A stretch of DNA of 64,000 nt, taken from the NCBI RefSeq assembly GCF_019649055.1, contig NW_026570234.1, positions 1,178,001 to 1,242,000 of the forward strand. Direction: 5' to 3'. Both the position numbers and the translations under genes were made by a program. This document shows, piece by piece, positions 58,061 through 64,000 of this stretch. Under the pieces are notes generated by a model, which searched no databases, had not been told where the DNA came from, and saw only the letters and a list, made by a program, of their open reading frames with translations. The DNA is from Paramacrobiotus metropolitanus (taxonomy: Eukaryota; Tardigrada; Eutardigrada; Parachela; Macrobiotidae). The first letter of the stretch is position 1. Each line of letters begins with the position of its first letter.

Positions 58061-59229
58061 TTAGCCCATAATTTGGACAGCTTTAGATTTCCTTGAATTT
58101 GGTATTTCTGGTACTTATTTTAATTGAGTACTAGTCCAGTTTTCTGTGGTGCAAAGCTGAATGTACAGTACAAATCGCTGATAAGAAGGTCACAAAAAGT
58201 AGAATAAAACTGACCCTAACTGACTATGAGACAGCTTATATCCGTAAAATCAGGAAGAAATTTACTAATATAATATTAAAATTCATCAATTTGGTTAATT
58301 TGCTTCGATAAAAAGAAGTGTGTTCGTAATGTTATTATGAAATCTCATAGATCGTTGATTTAATTTCCGCAAGGACTGTTCGTTTGAACTTTGAAGTTCT
58401 AAACACAACCTTCTTACTCGTATTAGCCATGATAATTCTAAACTTTTCATCAATTAGTACTGTACGTAGATACTATTTATTCGATATTTTTTCCATGACG
58501 AAACTCTGAGTACTCTGGAAGACCACGGAAGAGTTTGAAATTATCATCAGTTCAGTTCGCCAAAAGGTAAAATATTAAAAGTTAAAAGTACCCTCACAGT
58601 CACGGCTGTAACTGCTGGACGTAACAAAAAAACAGGGACTTGAACTTCCGGTTTTGAGCTGAACGGCAGACCAACGCATGTTTAAACATGTTGTGGGTCT
58701 TCTCAGCGCTGCTGACTTTCCTATCCGCCAAAAGTTCTTTTACGAGATTCATTTGGTATCATTTTGAATTTCACTGGGTTTTAAAACGGATTTGGTTTTC
58801 GTAATTCTGAACCCTTTTGCTTTTCTGGAGTTTCGGATTTTTTATTTTATTAGCTTTTGTAAGATATGATTCACACGAAGATCTGTGCATATTAATCTGG
58901 TGAGTGTCATATTGTCATATAAAGCTTTTGTATAGCGGCGCAAAAGCTAAACAGATGTCTGTGCAGTGTGGACCTAGTCGTTAGGCTACAGACAGGGCCG
59001 CCAGATTGTTGATAAAAAGTTTGAGCATTCTAATTCAGAAAATAATGTTAAATTAATAATGTTTTTCCGCTCATACACTATACTGAAAATGTTGCGCTGT
59101 GTTGTGCTCGTTACAATGTTACCGTACCAATTACGGCGTGTTTAAACGGAAAAAGTGGCGAGCAGGGTTTTGCCTGCGTCGAAGATCGAGGACTCAGTAC
59201 TCACCCATCACTGATAAAGCAATAATCTA
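58061..59229. other. Slo 3' flank and SBNO upstream region
   Basis: AATAAA at 58203-58208 is a plausible Slo polyadenylation signal. No gene is seen. A tRNA B-box-like string on the minus strand near 58630-58655 has no matching cloverleaf. Confidence 0.4.
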
Positions 59230-59492
59230 TTATCTATACGTAGTAAACCGAATTTCCAGGTTTTTGAGTAATTTGGAAAGATGGAGAACAAACCGCCGCG
59301 AAAGCCTGGAAGGGGCAAGAAGAATGTGAAGAAGGAAGGCCAGTATGTGCCAGGCATCGGAATGACTCCTGTTCCGCTGGGAACTGCGTGGAACGTCGAC
59401 GAGGGAGCTTCATCAAGCAGCCAGGTACTTGATCTGTCTAACATCGTTATCTGTACTTAGTAAACCGAATTTCCAGGTTTTCGAGTAATTTG
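59230..59492 (+). repeat. 46-bp direct repeat flanking the first SBNO exon
   Basis: TTATCTATACGTAGTAAACC ... GAGTAATTTG at 59230-59275 recurs at 59447-59492 with three mismatches. Each copy contains a splice-acceptor-like CCGAATTTCCAG. The ATG-containing exon 59281-59424 lies between them. Confidence 0.88.
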
Positions 59493-62400
59493 AGTAAAAG
59501 TAGTAACTCCGTTACGTAGTGAATGACTTTGCCGTTTGAAAGTAGACATAACGGCAAATCTTTATTTCTTGCTTCTTAAATGTTTTGGGGAAGTTAAACT
59601 GTTAAATACATGATTTTCGGTGCTCTGTATTTTAAATTGGAATCGTTTAAATTCTGTCGCTTGATCAACTTGGAATTTTTATATTTTTTTTTAAATGAAC
59701 TGGTTAAATAAACGTAGCAAAAATTGGCATTGCACGGCATTTAAACGGAGTTATGAATATTCTTGTGTTGATAGTGGTGAACATTCTTCTGCTAACTCGG
59801 AAATAGATTTGGCTTGGAAATTTAATATAAAAATTTTGTTTCGTATACGCTTTAGAGGCTCGCTTTTTTCGATCTTCTGATCAAAATCAATTGTTTAAGT
59901 TGCGGCGATAATTGTTTATAAACTTGTAGCAATGTAGTTCACCATCAAGCTGTTTATCAATTTGAAAACTGAACCATCGGGTTTTGTCAGCTGTTGTGGC
60001 GATAACCTCTTCCCGCCTTGACGGTGGTTAAGTGATGGCTCATCACTCATCCATATTGCTACGGTTGGTCAAGTGTGTCTGTGCTTGTGTTTTACCAAGC
60101 AAAGACAGCGCTTTATCCTTACATTTAAACGCACGCAGTAAACTTTAGAAGCTTATGCTAGGGAGATTTAAGTTATTCGAAATTCAGAAGTGCATGGGTC
60201 GATTGAAATTATTTGATTCTTGGTTTTGCCACTGATACATGTCCGATCTCCGATCTTGGAATTGTGTTAGAACATTTATCTAGTCGCTAAAAATCACACC
60301 GATTGCTGGAAGGCTGAGTTTTAACTGCAGCAGCACTGCAGCAGAGTTGTTTTGGTAGATTTGAACGCTCAGAGTGCGATTGTTAACTATGCAGAGTTAA
60401 CTGGCCAACATGGATTTTCGATCCGCTGTAGAGTTTCTTTCTGAGTGTGTCGATTCTTATAACAGTATATTTCGTTCCCAGTACGGCCCAGACGGAAGAC
60501 CGTTAAACAATCGTCCAGGCGGGGCTAACGGTGCAGGGCCTTCCAAGAAGGACCATGAAGAGCGACTGGTGGAGTATCGTGATGAAGAGGACGGTCTGGT
60601 TATGGGGGAGACCTTCATGGAGTACATGCCAGCCAAGCTGAAAATCGGAATGAAACATCCGGATCACGTTGTCGAAACGACTTCACTGCGCAGTGTGGCA
60701 CCCCCTGATATCAAGTAAGATTTAGCAGCATGCAAAATAGCAGATATGGTTCGATTATTCACCGTTAATTAGCAGGTCATTAAAATTTGTCTTAAAAATA
60801 TTATCTCAGGGATTTTTACTGCTCAGCTACGTTTTTTGACGAATCCTTTTTCAAAAATGTGGTTTTAATTCTGCCACAGTAGGCTAAAGCTAAAGTGCTA
60901 AACTAGGGTTGAAATCATGCTTTCATGATTTCACATTTCCTTCTTCATTTCCTTTTCCTTTCATAATCATGCGGACCCCCGCGTGAAATGTGAAAATGAA
61001 ATGAAATGAAATGTGAAACTTCATGAAACGAAGAAATTATGAAATCGCATGAAATGCAGTAACAGTGAATGAAATTAGCGTGATTCACAATATTTCATGA
61101 AAAGAAATATGAACACTGGTGTAATTCTTTGTGTAACCATTAAAAATAATGGAGCTTTTAAAGCGAAAAACACGTTTTTCGTGTGCTTTTGATGCACAGG
61201 TAACTTCAGAATGCCGAAAACTTAAACCGTTAGGCTAAACACACTATGATTTTGCAACCATAAGAAAAGCAAAAATATTCAATTTTATTTAATTTTTTTA
61301 TTTCATGTTTCATTTCCTTTCATTTTAATTTCCTTTCACAAACGGCTCTAAGCCTCATGAATTTCAACTCTAGGCTAAACTCTGGTCTTTTTACCTACGA
61401 AATTATTATTCGACAAGGTTTTGGTTTTTGTTGTAAGACAGCCTAAGTTTATTTTGCGAAGTTGGGTAGGCTTCTGCAATGTGAAATGCATTGCGCTGAT
61501 AAAATAGATTTGAATTGAATTTAAATAATTTCTTCTGCCAGTTAAATTGATCGAATTTCGACTCAAAGAGCTTCAGTCAAAGCTCAAAGAGCTTTATTCA
61601 GCTTTGACATTAATTCATTGGTTGCAAATGAATGACTGTATACATGTATGTTTATTGTTTAGGTATGAATTGCATTTGCCCAAAAATATTATTGAGGGCG
61701 GAAAGCTCTCCGCTCTTCAGCTGGAAGCGGTCGTTTATTCCTGCCAGCAGCACGAATCATTGCTGAATAATGGCACCCGTGCCGGATTTTTAATAGGTAC
61801 GTGCAGATCTTCGTGGCATTATAGTCGAGCTGTGTACCGCGGACGCATACAGTTTTATGTGAGGTTTCTTTCTTATGAATAATCGGCAAAAGGGGAGTTG
61901 TTCATGGGTTTTGGAACTAAATAGGTAAGTTGGAATTATAGGTAACTTGTTTGTAATGTTGCAGGCGATGGCGCCGGAGTTGGAAAAGGGCGCACCATAG
62001 CTGGAATTATTCTGGAGAACTATATCTGCAAGAACAAAAAATCTCTTTGGTTCAGTGTGTCGACAGATCTGAAAGTGGATGCGGAACGAGATCTGAGCGA
62101 CATCGGAGCAGAATATATCCCCGTTTATCGACTGGAAAAGCAAACTTACAACTCTCTTCCATACAGTGAAGGTGTGATGTTTGCTACTTACTCAGCCCTG
62201 ATATCGCGGACCGGCAACAAAAAAGGGAAGTATCAGTCCCGTCTGGACCAGCTGATTGCGTGGTGTGGACCAAAATTCGACGGTGTCATTGTGTTTGACG
62301 AATGCCACAGAGCTAAGAATCTCTGCCCTGCGAAGGACGCTAAACCCACAAGAACGGGAATCAATGTTGCTGAACTTCAGAAACGACTGCCAGGAGCCCG

Positions 62401-64000
62401 CATTGTTTACGCCAGTGCTACAGGTTAATATTCATAGCAGCCTGCACCATTGTTCTAATAGTCTTTACCCAGTGCTGATAGTTTTTTTCAAATATGATTT
62501 TGTGGGCTCGTTAATTTAAAAAAATCTGCTATAGTATTTAAGTTGTTTTAAAATGATGTACTTCAGTTTAATGGATCTTACGTTCTGTTTAGGCGCTTCG
62601 GAACCCCGAAATATGGGTTATATGGTCCGACTCGGATTATGGGGGGAAGGCACGCCTTTCGAAGATTTCTCTAAATTTATGGCGTCTATTGACAAGCGGT
62701 ACGTATATACTCAAAGGAATTTGGCGAACGCTTAAAATGTTTGAAGCTTAACAGTGTGTTATTATTTTCGCTGATTTATTTTACTACCGAACACGAATAA
62801 TGGACGCGCGTACAATATATATACGATACACACTTTACTAAACCATTAAAGGTAGAAAGCTGAATAAGCTTTGGTTAGTTGAGCTTGGCTTAAAATTGCA
62901 GTGGAGTGGGAGCAATGGAATTGGTGGCTATGGAAATGAAACACCGCGGAATGTACATTGCTCGCCAGCTAAGTTTTGAAGGGGTTTCGTTTGTGGTACA
63001 GGAAGTGGAGTTGAAGGAAGATTTTATTCAGTTGTACGATCGGTGCTGTAAATTCGTAAGTCCTTCTAGCTCTCCCTCAATCGATGATTAAATAAAGATT
63101 ACAAAACTGCGCGTTTTTTTAGTGGATTCACGTGGAAGAGCAGTTCGAACAGGCAATGGTCTTAGCTCATAAGAACTCGAAAAAGGAGTCTTTCATAGTG
63201 TAAGTGGTATATTTATCGTTTCCCTTCGATGTATTTGGTTCCTGTGTTGTGTGCTAATGACGATCGACATTTTTGTGTTTTTATTTTATGTAGTACTCTA
63301 ATTCAGGTTTATGATAATTCTTACTAGTTATGACTTTTGCCCATGGAGCCATGAGTTGTCAGTGATTTTGATTTCTTTGCATTTGCTCCAATTTTTCTTT
63401 GCAGTTGGCTTCAATTTTGGGGAACACACCAGCGCTTTTTTAAGTATTTGTGCCTATCATCGAAAGTCGAGGCAGCTGTAGCTGCGGCAAATAAGGCTGT
63501 TGAGGAAGGAAAGGTCAGTAAATTTTTAATTAAATCCAATATTTTTTGGTAATGATTGCCTGTTTTAATATGTATTATACTCTAATGATTTAATTCTGGT
63601 AGTCAGCTATAAATTCATTCCTTATAGTGGGATTCGTTCACAAAACTTGTATACTAAATTAAATTATACTGTACTTGTAGTTAATTTTTAACAGGTGTGA
63701 TTTGCATTTTTTTAGTGTGCTGTCATTGGCCTCCAGTCTACTGGTGAACATAAAACAGATCAAATGCGCTTGGCTCTTGAGGAGGATGGTGAAGAACTGA
63801 CCGACTTCATATCCACTGCACGGTAAATTGCTGCTTGTGATGGTCAAAATAGTCCTGCTGGTCTTGTAAAAATCTGGAGCCGTTTATATGCCTGTGCAGG
63901 GCTGTATTCATGAGCTTGATGGAGAGGTTCCCGGATAAAATGAGCGACGGTGCCGGCGGGCGTGGGGGTCGGTTTCGTTTTGATAATGATGATGATAGTG
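59281..64000 (+). CDS. SBNO: Strawberry notch (SBNO) helicase-like transcriptional regulator, 5' part
   Basis: Nuclear DExD/H-box protein linked to Notch and other signalling outputs; the gene runs off the window end. Exons: 59281-59424 (candidate first exon) or a start at 60410, then to 60714, 61663-61796, 61965-62423, 62593-62698, 62902-63055, 63123-63199, 63405-63513, 63716-63822, 63900-64000 (open). Seen: [38 protein letters not shown], Walker [12 protein letters not shown] (61965 on), DECH box (62297-62308) in [63 protein letters not shown], and [10 protein letters not shown] at the start of the helicase C-like half. Two N-termini are possible. The ATG at 60410 has an in-frame stop upstream. 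Alternatively exon 59281-59424 ([14 protein letters not shown] ... ASSSSQ, ending phase 0) can splice to the TTCGTTCCCAG acceptor at 60481 in frame. Confidence 0.95.
60903..61373. mobile_element. 471-bp MITE built of GAAAT/ATTTC repeats in an SBNO intron
   Basis: Ends CTAGGGTTGAAATCATG (60903-60919) and, reverse complemented, CTAGAGTTGAAATTCATG (61356-61373). Flanked by the direct repeat GCTAAA (60897-60902 and 61374-61379). The left third is a self-complementary block of CATTTCC / GGAAATG-type pentamers around CATGCGGACCCCCGCG. No coding capacity. Superfamily not determined; the 6-bp flank could partly be chance because CTAAA recurs nearby. Confidence 0.75.

Noticed and set aside
58625-58720. 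Minus-strand GTTCAAGTCC resembling a tRNA B box followed by a T run
   Set aside because: The T stem does not pair and no acceptor stem or A box fits; at most a tRNA-derived relic.

Overview
This is eukaryotic nuclear DNA from a small-genome invertebrate. It is AT-rich, the genes are split by many mostly short GT-AG introns, and there are several short inverted-repeat transposons. Two neuropeptide precursors, one with an FX1GX2R-amide (tachykinin-related) peptide and one with kinin-like FXXWG-amide variants, point to an ecdysozoan, most likely a panarthropod. I cannot fix the phylum; a tardigrade or a microcrustacean would both fit. There is no sign of prokaryotic sequence, rRNA, CRISPR or a convincing tRNA.

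Layout, left to right: an ARL13B-type ciliary GTPase (minus, 0.46-3.77 kb); a dead non-LTR retrotransposon of the restriction-like-endonuclease type, split by a 698-bp inverted-repeat element (5.4-8.2 kb); a very large HP1-like protein with an N-terminal chromodomain and a C-terminal chromo shadow domain (plus, 11.7-18.7 kb), with a PIF/Harbinger-derived element in its third coding intron; a secreted Gln-rich protein (plus, 20.6-21.9 kb); a tachykinin-related precursor (plus, 24.2-25.3 kb) facing a kinin-like precursor (minus, 26.5-26.9 kb); a ZC2HC1-family zinc-finger protein (minus, 31.1-32.9 kb); acylaminoacyl-peptidase APEH (plus, 34.3-38.8 kb); HPRT (minus, 39.0-41.0 kb); a four-pass membrane protein (minus, 41.6-42.5 kb); prominin (minus, 43.2-49.3 kb, 19 exons); a Slo/BK-type potassium channel (plus, 51.4-58.1 kb, 23 exons); and the 5' half of strawberry notch, SBNO (plus, 59.3 kb to the window end).

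I rebuilt the exon chains by following splice-site consensus and reading phase together with family homology. The chains for ARL13B (506 aa), HP1-like (1076 aa), APEH (738 aa), HPRT (253 aa), prominin (869 aa) and Slo (1169 aa) close in phase from start to stop. Start codons upstream of possible 5' UTR introns are less certain.

The genes do not form a pathway. ARL13B and prominin both act on membrane protrusions or cilia but lie 40 kb apart. The most unusual items are the Slo channel, which keeps the BK architecture (S0, TVGYGD pore, two RCK domains) but has lost the acidic calcium bowl and the third S4 arginine; the HP1-like protein with a linker of about 900 residues containing internal repeats; the two adjacent, convergent neuropeptide genes; and the nested transposon whose empty site can be read exactly.
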